Positions 15,564 to 25,700 of a stretch of DNA of 64,000 nt are shown one piece after another. Position numbers and translations under genes: made by a program. Numbering within the stretch: position 1 is the stretch's first letter; the number at the start of each line of letters is the position of its first letter. This DNA is from Paracoccus luteus (GTDB lineage: Bacteria; Pseudomonadota; Alphaproteobacteria; Rhodobacterales; Rhodobacteraceae): positions 62,001 to 126,000 of the forward strand of contig NZ_SDEA01000007.1 of NCBI RefSeq assembly GCF_004522155.1, written 5' to 3'. The notes below the pieces were generated by a model. The model was not told where the DNA came from and did no database searches. It was given only the letters and a program-made list of their open reading frames with translations.

Positions 15564-18500
15564 ATGCAGGACCACGCGGTCTGCGCCACGGACGTGGCCA
15601 TCATCGGAATGGCGCTGCAGGTGCCCGGCGCGCAGTCGCTGCCGCAGTTCTGGTCGAACCTGTGCGACGGGATCGAATCGATCCGCCGCATCCCGCGCGA
15701 AACCCTGCTGGCGCGGGGCGAACCGGCGGCGCGGCTGGCCGATCCGAACTATGTCCCCGCCGCGGCCGAGCTGGAGGAGTTCGACGGCTTCGACGCCGAG
15801 TTCTTTGGCCTGAACCCCAAGGAAGCCGCGATCATGGACCCCCAGCACCGCAAGCTGCTGGAAACCTGCTGGCACGCCTTTGACGACGCGGGCATCGACC
15901 CCGCCCGCTTTGCCGGTCCCGTGGGCGTCTTCGCGGGCTGCGGGCAGGGCACCTATTACTGGCAGCACGTGCTGTCGAACCGCGACCTTGTGGACGGGGT
16001 GGGGCATTTCCTGCTGCGCCACACCGGCAACGACAAGGATTTCCTGGCGACGCGGGTCAGCCACATCCTGAACCTGACCGGGCCCAGCGTGAACGTGCAG
16101 ACCGCCTGCTCGACCTCGCTGGTGGCGGTGCATCAGGCGTGCAACGCGCTGTTGGGCGGCGAATGCGACCTGGCGCTGGCCGGCGGCGTCACCATCGAGA
16201 TGCCGCACGGCGTGGGTTATCTGTTCCGCGAGAACGAGGTGCTGTCGCCGGACGGCCACTGCCATGCCTTCGACCACCGGGCGCAGGGCACCGTCTTCGG
16301 CAGCGGCGCGGCCGTCGTCGTGCTGCGGCGGCTGTCGGACGCCATCGCCGCAGGCGACGCGATCCACGCCGTCATCAAGGGCACGGCGATCAACAACGAC
16401 GGGTCGGGCAAGGCGGGCTATCTGGCGCCCAGCGTGGGCGGCCAGTCCCGCGCCATCGCCGAGGCGCTGGCGGTGTCGGGCTGCGACCCGGCCACCGTCG
16501 GCTATGTCGAATGCCACGGCACCGGCACCGCCCTTGGCGACCCGATCGAGGTGGCGGCCCTGACCGCCGCCTTCCAGATGGCGGGCGGCGACGGCGAACG
16601 CGCCGCGCCCTGCCGGCTGGGGTCGGTCAAGACCAACATCGGCCACCTGGACACCGCTGCGGGCACCGCCGGGCTGATCAAGGCCGCGCTGGTCGTCGAG
16701 AACGGCGAGATCCCCCCCACCCTGGGGTTCGAGCGGGAAAACCCCGCCATCGACTTCGCATCCTCGCCCTTCCGCGTGGCGGACCGGCGGATGGATTGGC
16801 CGGAACTGGGCGCGCCGCGCCGCGCGGGCGTGAACTCGCTGGGCGTGGGGGGCACCAACGCCCATGTGGTGATCCAGCAGCCGCCGCCCGCGCCCGCCGC
16901 CGCCGATGCGGTCTGGCCGTGGCACCCGCTGGTCGTGTCGGGGCGCAGCAAGGCGGCGCTGGACGCCAACGCGGCCGCGCTGGCCGACTGGCTGGATGCC
17001 AATCCCGATGCCGACGTCGCCGACGTGGCCCACACGCTGGCCGGGCGGCACGTCTTCGACCGCCGCCGCGTGCTGGTCGCGGGCACCCCCGCCGAGGCTG
17101 CGGCCCTGCTGCGCGACCCCGATCCGCGGCAGGTCTTTGACCACCGCCCGCTGGGCGAGCCGCCGCGCGTCGTCTTCATGCTGCCCGGCGGGGGCGCGCA
17201 GCACGCCGGCATGGCGCGCGACCTTTACGCCACCGAACCCGTGTTCCGCGACTGGATGGACCGGGGACTTGCGCATCTGCAGACCCTGACCGGGACCGAC
17301 CCCCGCGCCATCTGGTTGCCGCAACCGGGCCACGAGGAGGCGGCCGAGCGCGCCCTGCGCCAACCCTCGGTCCAGTTGCCGCTGCTGATGATCGTGGAAT
17401 ACGCGCTGGCCCAGACGCTGATCGGCTGGGGCGTGCGCCCCGACGCGCTGATCGGCCATTCGATGGGCGAGAACACCGCCGCCTGCCTAGCGGGCGTGAT
17501 GCGGTTCCAGGACTGCATCGGGCTGGTCCATTTGCGCGGCACGCTGTTCGACGCGGTGCCGCCCGGCGGCATGGTCAGCGTGCCCCTGCCGCCCGAGGAT
17601 TTCGCTAGCGACCTCGGCCCCGACCTTGATCTCGCGGCGCTGAACGGCCCCGGCCTCAGCGTGGTCAGCGGGCCGCGCGCGGCGCTGGACGCGTTCGCCG
17701 CGCGCATGGCCGCGCGCGAGGTCGAGGTGCAGGACATCCCGATCGCCATCGCCGCCCATTCGCGGATGCTGGACGGCATTCTCGACCGCTTTGGCGCGTA
17801 TCTGCGGTCGATCCCGCTGTCAGCCCCGCAGATCGACATCATCTCGAACCGGACCGGCAAGCCGCTGACGGCGGCCGAGGCGACCGACCCGGCCTATTGG
17901 GTCGCGCATCTGCGCGGCACCGTGCGGTTCGGGGACGGCATCGCGCATCTGGCCGCCCCCGACACGCTGTTCATCGAGGTGGGGCCGGGCCGCGCGACCA
18001 GCGCGATGGTCAAGATCAACCCCGCCGTCGCCGCCCATCAGGTCGTGTCGGTGCTGCGCCACGCGCAGCACGACACGCCGGACGACCGTTATCTGCTGGG
18101 CGCGCTGGCCCGCATCGACGCCGCGGGCGTCGCGGTGGACTGGGCCGATCTGTGGGGCGGCGCGGCGCGCAAGCGGCTGCGCCTGCCCGGCTACAGCTTC
18201 CAGCGCCGCCGCTATTTCATCGAGGCCGAGGCCCCGACGGCCGCGCCCGTGGATGCCGCGCTGGACCGGATCGCGGACATGGCCGACTGGGGCTGGCGTC
18301 CCGGCTGGCAGTTGTCGGCCCCGGCGGTCGAGCTGGACGCGACCGGCGCGCCGCTGTTTGCCGCGCCGCAGAACTGGCTGATCCTGTCGGATGCCGCCGG
18401 TCTGGGCGACCGGGTGGCCGCCGCGCTGACGGCGGCGGGGCAGCGCGTGGCGTTGGTGCGCCCCGGCGACCGCTTTGCCGAGACTGCGCCCGGGCGCTGG

Positions 18501-21500
18501 GTGATGCCGCCCGAAAGCGACCGCGACGGGTTCGGCCTGATGTTCGCCGCGGTCGAGGCGGCCGGCCTGCGCCCCGACCACATCCTGCACCTTGGCACGC
18601 TGGACAGCAGCGCGCGGGCAGGGCTGTCGGCACTGGACGCGATGCTGGACCGGGGCTTTTACAGCCTGCTGCATCTGGCGCAGGGGATCGAATCGGAACT
18701 GCCCGACCATCCGCTGACCCTGACCGTGGTGACCGACGGCGCGCTGCGCGTGGCGGCCGAACCCGCGCCCGCGCCGGAACTGGCGACGGTCGCCGGTCCG
18801 CTGGCCGTTCTGCCGCGCGAGCTTGGATCGGTGCGCACCCGCTGGATCGACCTGCGCCGCGACGCCGACTCGCCCGCCCGGCTGGTCGAGGAACTGGCCA
18901 GCCCGCCCGAAGGCCCCGCGATGGACACCATCGCCCTGCGCGGCGCGCGGCGCTGGCGGCAGGTGCTGCGCCCGGTGGCGCTGCCGCAGGCCGCGCCCGA
19001 ACTGCCCGACCGGCCGGTGGTGCTGATCACCGGCGGCTTTGGCGGCATCGGGCAGGCATTGGCGCGCGGGCTGGCCGCACGCGGCGCGCGGCTGGTGCTG
19101 ACCACGCGCGGCGCGGTTTCGGGCGACAGCCCCGCCGCCCGCCGCATCGCCGCGATGACGGCGGCGCTGGGACCGGACGCGCTGGCCTTCAGCGCCGACC
19201 CGACCGACGCGGGCGCCCTGCGCGCGGCCGCGGCCGAGGCGCGGCGGCGGCACGGGCGGCTGGACCTTGTGATCCACGCCGCAGGCACGGTGGACGACGC
19301 GCTGATCGCGTCCAAGACCGACGCGGCGGCGGCCGACGTGCTGGCCCCCAAGCTGTATGGCGCGCGCGCGCTGATGGCGGCGCTGGCCGATGCGCCGCCT
19401 GCCATGACGGTGCTGTTCAGCTCGTCCTCGACCGCGATCGCGGCGGCGGGGCAGGCCGACTATGTCGCGGCCAACGCCTGGCTGGACGCGCTGGCCGCCG
19501 CGCAGCCGCCCGCGCTGGGGCGCACGGTGGCGCTGAACTGGGGGGTCTGGGCTGACACCGGCATGGCCGCCCGCGCGCTGGGGCTGGCGGCCGTCACCGG
19601 CGGCGCGACCGATGCCGCGCTGCTGACCGTGGCCGGGCCGTCCGGCGCGATCGCTGAACTGGACGCGGCGCACTGGCTGGTCGACGGCCACCGCACCGCG
19701 CAGGGACAGGCGCTGCTGCCCGGCACCGGCATCGCCGAACTGATGCTGGAGGCGCTGGCGGCCGCCGGTCATCGCGCGCCCGTGGCGCTGGCCGATCTGC
19801 GGTTCCTGCGCCCGGCGCTGGTCGCGGATGGCGCTGCAACCCGTTTGAGCGTCCGCATCGAACCGGACGGGCTGATCGCCGTCGATGATGGTGCGGGCGA
19901 CGGCCCGAACGCCACCGCCCGGCTGGCGCAGGCGGCGCGGCCCGCGCCCTCGGCGGTGCCCGACACCGGCCGCTGGGACGCCGCCGACCCCGCCGGGATG
20001 GCGTCCGCGCAGGAGGGGCAGATGCGCTTCGGCCCCGAATGGCGCGTCCTGCGCGCCCGCCGCATCGACGCGCAGGGCGGCACGGCGCGGCTGTCGCTGG
20101 ACCCGCGCTTCGACACCGCCGGCATGGTGCTGCATCCGGGGCTGTTCGACATCGCCACCGGCTGGGCGATGGCGCTGATCCCCGGCTATGACCCGGCGGC
20201 GCTGTGGGTGCCCACCGGCTATGACGCGCTGACCGTCCACGCGCCCCTGGGGTCCGAGACGGTCAGCCGCGTCACGCTGGCCCGCGCGTCCGAGGATGAG
20301 GCGGCGTTCGACGTGCAGCTGTTCGCGAACGGGCATCTGGCGGTGGATCTGCGCGGCCTGTCGCTGCGCCGCATGGCCCAGGGGCTGCCTGCCGCCGCGC
20401 GTCCCCACCGTTCGGCCCCCGAGGAACGGCTGCGCCGCGCCGTCGCGGCGGGCATCACCGCGGCCGAGGGCGTGCAGGCCTTCGACCGCGCCTTGGCCCT
20501 TGCCCAGCGTCAGGGGCTGTCGCAGGTCCACGTCTCGCCCTTGGACCTGCCGGCGCTGGTCGCGCAGGCCGGGCAGCGCGACGACCGCGCCGCCGGCCAG
20601 ACGTTCGAGCGGCCGGACATCGAGGGCGAGTTCATCGCCCCCGCCCCCGGCACGCAGGCCGATCTGGCGGCGATCTGGGCCGAGCTGCTGGGCATCCGCC
20701 AGATCGGGGCCACCGACAGCTTTTTCGACCTGGGCGGCCATTCGCTGATCGCGGTCCGGCTGTTCGGCCAGATCCGCAAGCAGCTGGGGGCCGACCTGCC
20801 GATCTCGGCCCTGATCGAGGCGCCGACCGTGGCCGAACTGGCCGCGCGCATCGAACAGCAGACCGGCCCCCGCGCCGCTGCCGCGCCGGGCGCCCCGGCC
20901 GTCGCCACCGCCGCCGCGCCCGCCCGCCGCTTTGTCGTGCCGATGGGCGGGCTTGCGCCGGAACAGGGGGGCGGCACGCCCCTGTTCATGGTCGCGGGGA
21001 TGTTCGGCAACGTCATGAACCTGCGCCCGCTGGCGCAGCGGCTGGGCACGGCCCGGCAGTTCTATGGCCTGCAGGCGCGCGGGCTGTTCGGGGGCGAGCC
21101 CCCGCACGAGACCTTTGCCGAGGCCGCCCGCGACTATCTGGACGAGATCACGCAGGTCCAGCCTGACGGCCCCTATCTTCTGGCGGGCTTTTCGGGCGGC
21201 GGGCTGATCGCGCTGGAAATCGCGCGCGAGCTGGAACGCCGAGGGCAGGGCGTCGCCCATCTGGTCATGCTGGACACGCCGCTGCCGATGCGCGCCAGCC
21301 TGACCCGCCGCGACCGGCTGGCGATCCGCTGGGGCGAGATCCGCGAGCAGGGCACCGGTTTTCTGGGCAAGTGGCTGGCGGACAAGCGCGCCTATCGCGC
21401 CTCGCTTGCGGCGCGGGCGGCGGACGCGGGGCCGGACCAGACCAGCTTTCACGACCGCACCATCGAGGCCGCGTTCTATGCCGCGCTGCCCCGGATGGAA

Positions 21501-21773
21501 CTGGCGCGCTGGGACGGGCCGGTCACGCTGTTCCGCCCGCCGCTGGACCGGCGCTGGCGGGTCGGCGGCGGGCGCTGGGTGACCGAGGCGCGCGAATACC
21601 TGCTGGAGGACAACGGCTGGGGCGACTGGATGGCACGGCTGACCGTGTCCGAGGTGCCGGGCGACCACGACAGCATGGTGCTGGAACCCAACGTCCGCGT
21701 TCTGGCGGCCCGGCTGGGGCGCACGCTTGCGGCGGCGGACACGGGCGCGGGCATGTCGCAGGCGGCCGAATGA
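15564..21773 (+). CDS. Single-module type I polyketide synthase, KS-AT-KR-DH-ACP-TE
   Basis: The 2069-residue protein holds a full extension and release module. The ketosynthase (about 9-435) has Cys182 in TACSTS, His318 in CHGTGT and His361 in TNIGHLD. The acyltransferase (about 540-835) has Ser633 in GHSMGEN and the motif IAAHS, which points to malonyl-CoA. A ketoreductase with its structural subdomain (about 930-1330) has TGGFGGIG, Tyr1300 and Asn1304. A double-hotdog dehydratase (about 1360-1610) has His1376 and Asp1529; its HxxxG motif is one residue longer than usual. The carrier protein carries Ser1727 in GGHSL. The thioesterase (about 1800-2060) has Ser1877 in GFSGGG and His2035. No loading domain is present, so the starter must come from elsewhere, probably the NRPS encoded two genes on. 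The ATG at 15564 follows GAGGG; a TTG at 15528 is less likely. Confidence 0.95.
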   Translation: MQDHAVCATDVAIIGMALQVPGAQSLPQFWSNLCDGIESIRRIPRETLLARGEPAARLADPNYVPAAAELEEFDGFDAEFFGLNPKEAAIMDPQHRKLLETCWHAFDDAGIDPARFAGPVGVFAGCGQGTYYWQHVLSNRDLVDGVGHFLLRHTGNDKDFLATRVSHILNLTGPSVNVQTACSTSLVAVHQACNALLGGECDLALAGGVTIEMPHGVGYLFRENEVLSPDGHCHAFDHRAQGTVFGSGAAVVVLRRLSDAIAAGDAIHAVIKGTAINNDGSGKAGYLAPSVGGQSRAIAEALAVSGCDPATVGYVECHGTGTALGDPIEVAALTAAFQMAGGDGERAAPCRLGSVKTNIGHLDTAAGTAGLIKAALVVENGEIPPTLGFERENPAIDFASSPFRVADRRMDWPELGAPRRAGVNSLGVGGTNAHVVIQQPPPAPAAADAVWPWHPLVVSGRSKAALDANAAALADWLDANPDADVADVAHTLAGRHVFDRRRVLVAGTPAEAAALLRDPDPRQVFDHRPLGEPPRVVFMLPGGGAQHAGMARDLYATEPVFRDWMDRGLAHLQTLTGTDPRAIWLPQPGHEEAAERALRQPSVQLPLLMIVEYALAQTLIGWGVRPDALIGHSMGENTAACLAGVMRFQDCIGLVHLRGTLFDAVPPGGMVSVPLPPEDFASDLGPDLDLAALNGPGLSVVSGPRAALDAFAARMAAREVEVQDIPIAIAAHSRMLDGILDRFGAYLRSIPLSAPQIDIISNRTGKPLTAAEATDPAYWVAHLRGTVRFGDGIAHLAAPDTLFIEVGPGRATSAMVKINPAVAAHQVVSVLRHAQHDTPDDRYLLGALARIDAAGVAVDWADLWGGAARKRLRLPGYSFQRRRYFIEAEAPTAAPVDAALDRIADMADWGWRPGWQLSAPAVELDATGAPLFAAPQNWLILSDAAGLGDRVAAALTAAGQRVALVRPGDRFAETAPGRWVMPPESDRDGFGLMFAAVEAAGLRPDHILHLGTLDSSARAGLSALDAMLDRGFYSLLHLAQGIESELPDHPLTLTVVTDGALRVAAEPAPAPELATVAGPLAVLPRELGSVRTRWIDLRRDADSPARLVEELASPPEGPAMDTIALRGARRWRQVLRPVALPQAAPELPDRPVVLITGGFGGIGQALARGLAARGARLVLTTRGAVSGDSPAARRIAAMTAALGPDALAFSADPTDAGALRAAAAEARRRHGRLDLVIHAAGTVDDALIASKTDAAAADVLAPKLYGARALMAALADAPPAMTVLFSSSSTAIAAAGQADYVAANAWLDALAAAQPPALGRTVALNWGVWADTGMAARALGLAAVTGGATDAALLTVAGPSGAIAELDAAHWLVDGHRTAQGQALLPGTGIAELMLEALAAAGHRAPVALADLRFLRPALVADGAATRLSVRIEPDGLIAVDDGAGDGPNATARLAQAARPAPSAVPDTGRWDAADPAGMASAQEGQMRFGPEWRVLRARRIDAQGGTARLSLDPRFDTAGMVLHPGLFDIATGWAMALIPGYDPAALWVPTGYDALTVHAPLGSETVSRVTLARASEDEAAFDVQLFANGHLAVDLRGLSLRRMAQGLPAAARPHRSAPEERLRRAVAAGITAAEGVQAFDRALALAQRQGLSQVHVSPLDLPALVAQAGQRDDRAAGQTFERPDIEGEFIAPAPGTQADLAAIWAELLGIRQIGATDSFFDLGGHSLIAVRLFGQIRKQLGADLPISALIEAPTVAELAARIEQQTGPRAAAAPGAPAVATAAAPARRFVVPMGGLAPEQGGGTPLFMVAGMFGNVMNLRPLAQRLGTARQFYGLQARGLFGGEPPHETFAEAARDYLDEITQVQPDGPYLLAGFSGGGLIALEIARELERRGQGVAHLVMLDTPLPMRASLTRRDRLAIRWGEIREQGTGFLGKWLADKRAYRASLAARAADAGPDQTSFHDRTIEAAFYAALPRMELARWDGPVTLFRPPLDRRWRVGGGRWVTEAREYLLEDNGWGDWMARLTVSEVPGDHDSMVLEPNVRVLAARLGRTLAAADTGAGMSQAAE

Positions 21774-22735
21774 CGGTGCTGCACACGATCATCCTGAACT
21801 GGCGCTCGGCCGATATGACGCTGGACGCGGCGGCCGCCGCAGTCACCGCCATGCACGGGATCGACGGCGCGATCACCATCGTCGACAACGATTCCGGCGA
21901 CGGCAGCCTGGAACGGATGGCCGCCGCCGTCGCGGCGCGCGCCGGCCAGCCGGGCTGGGACCGCATCGCGGTCGTGCCCAGCGGCCGCAACGGCGGGTTC
22001 GGCGCGGGCAACAACTTTGCCATCCGCCGCGGCCTGCCGGGCGGCGGGCGGCCCGAACTGACCTATCTGCTGAACTCGGACGCGATGCCGCGGCCCGACG
22101 CGATCCGGGCGCTGATCGACCATCTGGATCGCCACCCCGAGGCGGGGATCGCCTGTTCGCGCCTGCAGGGGCCGGACGGCGCGCCCCATTCGACCGCCTT
22201 CCGCTTTCCCACCGCCGCCGGAGAGTTCGAGGCGGCGGCGCGCAGCGGCCCCGTCTCGCGTCTGCTGCGGCGGTCCATCGTGGCCATGCCGCAGCCGACC
22301 GAAACCCTGCGGGTGGACTGGTCGGCGGGCGCCAGCATGATGATCCGGCAGGACGTGCTGGACCGCATCGGCCTGTTCGACGAGACGTTCTTTCTGTATT
22401 TCGAGGAGACCGACCTGTGCCGCCGCGCGGCCCTTGCCGGGTGGCAGACGCATTACGTCGTCGAAAGCCTGGTCGTCCACATCGGGTCGGCCAGCACCGG
22501 GATGAAGGAGTGGTCCCGCGTCCCCGATTACTGGTATGATTCCCGCCGCCACTATTTTCTCAAGCATCACGGCCGCCGCGGCGCCGTCACCGCAACGCTG
22601 GCCCATCTGGGCGGCGGCGCGCTGTGGCGGCTGCGCTGCGCGTTGACCCGCCGCCCGGTCGATGCGCCACCCGACCACCTGCGCCGGCTTGTCACCCACG
22701 CGCTGCGGCCGAACCCGAGGAGCCGTCCTGAATGA
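21770..22735 (+). CDS. GT2 glycosyltransferase embedded in the PKS-NRPS operon
   Basis: The 321-residue protein is a GT2/GT-A transferase of the rhamnosyltransferase-like group. It has HTIILNWRSADMTLDAA, ITIVDNDSGDGS (nucleotide-binding Asp), GRNGGFGAGNNFAIRRG, LLNSDAMPRPDAI (DxD-like) and YFEETDLCRRAALAGW (catalytic ED region). Its start overlaps the PKS stop and its stop overlaps the NRPS start, each as ATGA, so it is made in step with both assembly enzymes. This implies that the PKS/NRPS product is glycosylated, or that it is attached to a glycan. Confidence 0.92.
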   Translation: MTVLHTIILNWRSADMTLDAAAAAVTAMHGIDGAITIVDNDSGDGSLERMAAAVAARAGQPGWDRIAVVPSGRNGGFGAGNNFAIRRGLPGGGRPELTYLLNSDAMPRPDAIRALIDHLDRHPEAGIACSRLQGPDGAPHSTAFRFPTAAGEFEAAARSGPVSRLLRRSIVAMPQPTETLRVDWSAGASMMIRQDVLDRIGLFDETFFLYFEETDLCRRAALAGWQTHYVVESLVVHIGSASTGMKEWSRVPDYWYDSRRHYFLKHHGRRGAVTATLAHLGGGALWRLRCALTRRPVDAPPDHLRRLVTHALRPNPRSRPE

Positions 22736-25700
22736 AAAACTTTTCCGCTATCGTCGTCGGCAATGAAAGCCTGCTGCGCCACTGCACCCAGCGGCTGATC
22801 GAGCGCGGGCACAGCGTCCGCGCCGTCGTGACACGCGACCCCGACCTGACCCGCTGGGCGGCCGAGGCCGGGCTGACGGTCGAGGATCAGGACGCGCCCG
22901 GCGACGCCACCGCCGACTGGCTGTTCTCGATCGCCAACCTGTCGATGCTGTCGCCCGCCATGCTGGCGCGGGGCACGAACGGGGCCATCAACTTTCACGA
23001 CGGCCCCCTGCCCGCGATGGCGGGGCTGAACACCCCGGTCTGGGCGATCATGCAGGGCCACGCCCGCCACGGGATCAGCTGGCACCTGATCGCCGGCGGC
23101 GTGGACGAGGGCGATCTGCTGGTCACCCGCGACATCGCGCTGGACCCGCGCGAAACCGCCCTGACGCTGAACGCCAAGGCCTATGCCGCCGCCGCCGAAG
23201 GGTTCGAGGATGTGATGGCGATGCTGGAAACCGGCCCGCTGTCGCCGGTGGCGCAGGATCTGTCGCAGCGCGCCTATTACGCCCGCGACCGCCGCCCGGA
23301 CGCCGCCGGGATGCTGGACTGGCGCGCGCCCGCGGCCAGGCTGGACGCGCTGGTGCGGGGGCTGGACCACGGCCCTTATTGGAACCCGCTGGTCGCACCG
23401 TGGATCGCACTGCCCGAAGGCCGCGCCTTTGTCACCGCCGCGCAGCCGGCGGCGGGCACGGGCGCCCCGGGCGAGGTGCTGGCCGTGGACGACGCGGGCC
23501 TGACCGTCGCCACCGGCGAGGGCGCGCTGCGCGTGACGCTGGACGGGACCGCGCAGGGCCTGGCCCCCGGCGACCGGCTGCCTGTCGCGGACGACGCCGC
23601 GCGCGCGGCGCTGACCGATCTGGCCGCGCGGGCCGCGCGGCACGACGGCTGGTGGCGGGGGCGGCTGGACCGGCTGGTCCCCGCCGCCTGGCACGGGGCC
23701 GAGGGTGACGGCGGCGACCCGCTGCCCCTGCCCGACCACCCGCTGACGCTGGCGGCCGCAGTCTGGGCGCTGGCCCGGCTGGACGGGCGCGACCGCATCG
23801 ACTTGGCCCTGCGTCCCGACGACCTGCCCGATGACCCGGCCGTCGCCGAGTGGCTGCCGCTGGGCGTGGACCTGACCGCGGCGCCGACGCTGGGGGCGCT
23901 GGCCGACCAGATCGCCGCCGCGCAGGCGCAGATCGCCGCCCGCGCGTTCCCGATGGGCGACCTCAACCGCCGCGCGCCCGAACTGCGCGATCAGGCGCAG
24001 CCCCGGCTGGGCGTGGACCTGACCGGCCGCACCACGGGCGCGGGCATGGACCTGTGGATCACGCGCGGCCCGGCGGGCTGGGCGCTGCACCCCGGCCGCG
24101 TGCCCGCGCAGACGGCGGCGCTGGCCGCGCGCGCCATCGCCGCCCTGCTGGACCGGGGCGCGGATGCGGCGCTGGCGGGCCGCCCGCTGATGGACGACGC
24201 GACCGCGCGCGCGCTGAGCGCCACCGGCAACGACACCGCCCGCGCGGTGCCCGACGCCACCATCCACGACCTGATCGCCGCCACGCTTTCGCGCGATCCC
24301 GACCGCACCGCGCTGGTGTTCCAGGACCGCAGCCTGACCCGCGCCGAACTGGACCGCGCCAGCGGGGCACTGGCCGTGCGGCTGCAGGCGCTTGGCGTCG
24401 GCCCCGACCAGCCGGTGGGGCTGTTCGCCCACCGCGGGCCGGAACTGGTCATCGCCGCGCTGGCGATCCTGCGCGCGGGCGGGGCCTATCTGCCGCTGGA
24501 CCCCGACTATCCCGCCGACCGGCTGGCGCATTACCTGGCCGACAGCGGCGCGGGGCTGGTGCTGGTCCAGCAGGGGCTGGCGGCGTCGCTGCCCGCGTCC
24601 GACGCGATCCTGATGCCGATCCCCACGGCAATCCCCGACGGCGCTCCCGTGCCAACGGCGACCGCGCGGCCCGACAACCTCGCCTATCTGATCTATACCT
24701 CTGGCTCGACCGGGCGCCCCAAGGGGGTGATGGTCGAACACCGCAACGTGGTGAACTTTTTCGCCGGGATCGACGACACGATCCCGGCAGGCGACGACGA
24801 CTGCCTGCTGGCGGTCACGTCGCTGTCCTTCGACATCTCGGTGCTGGAAATCTTCTGGAGCCTTGCGCGCGGGCTGAAGCTGGTGATCGCGGCCGAGGAT
24901 TCGCGCCTTGCCGTATCGGGCGGCACCCACGGCGGGCAGATGGATTTCAGCCTGTTCTATTGGGGCAACGACGACGGGCCGGGGCCGCAGAAATACCGCC
25001 TGCTGCTGGACGGGGCGCGCTTTGCCGACGAGAATGGCTTTGCCGCCGTCTGGACGCCGGAACGGCATTTCCACGCCTTTGGCGGCCCCTACCCGAACCC
25101 CGCCGTCAGCGGCGCGGCGGTGGCGGCGGTCACGCGCAACGTCGCGGTCCGGGCGGGCAGCTGCGTGCTGCCGCTGCACCATCCCGCTCGCGTGGCCGAG
25201 GATTGGGCGGTCATCGACAACCTGACCGCAGGCCGCGCCGGGCTGGCCGTGGCGTCGGGCTGGCAGCCCGAGGATTTCGTGCTGCGCCCCGAGAACACGC
25301 CCCCCGGCAACAAGGCCGCGCTGATCCAGGGCATCGACCAGCTGCGCCGCCTGTGGCGGGGCGAGCGGGTGGATTTCCCGTCCGCCAAGGGCACGCAGGG
25401 CGTCGTGACCCAGCCCCGCCCGGTGCAGGCGGAACTGCCGCTGTGGCTGACCATCGCCGGCAACCCCGACAGCTGGATCGAGGCCGGGCGGCTGGGCACC
25501 AACGTCCTGACCCATTTGCTGGGGCAAAGCATCGACATCGTCGCCGCGCGCATCCGCGATTACCACGGCGCACTGCGCGAGGCGGGGCACGATCCGCGCG
25601 ACTTTACCGTCACGCTGATGCTGCACAGCTATCTGGCCGAGGACCGCGAAACGGCGCGCGAGATCGCGCGCGAGCCGATGAAATCCTATCTGCGCAGCGC

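Noticed and set aside
17820..21668. Minus-strand open frame of about 1280 codons opposite the PKS gene
   Set aside because: Same reason: a codon-bias shadow of a proven coding strand.
15564..21773. Polyunsaturated fatty acid synthase
   Set aside because: The KR-before-DH order recalls those systems, but there is a single carrier domain, a C-terminal thioesterase and no enoyl reductase partner gene.
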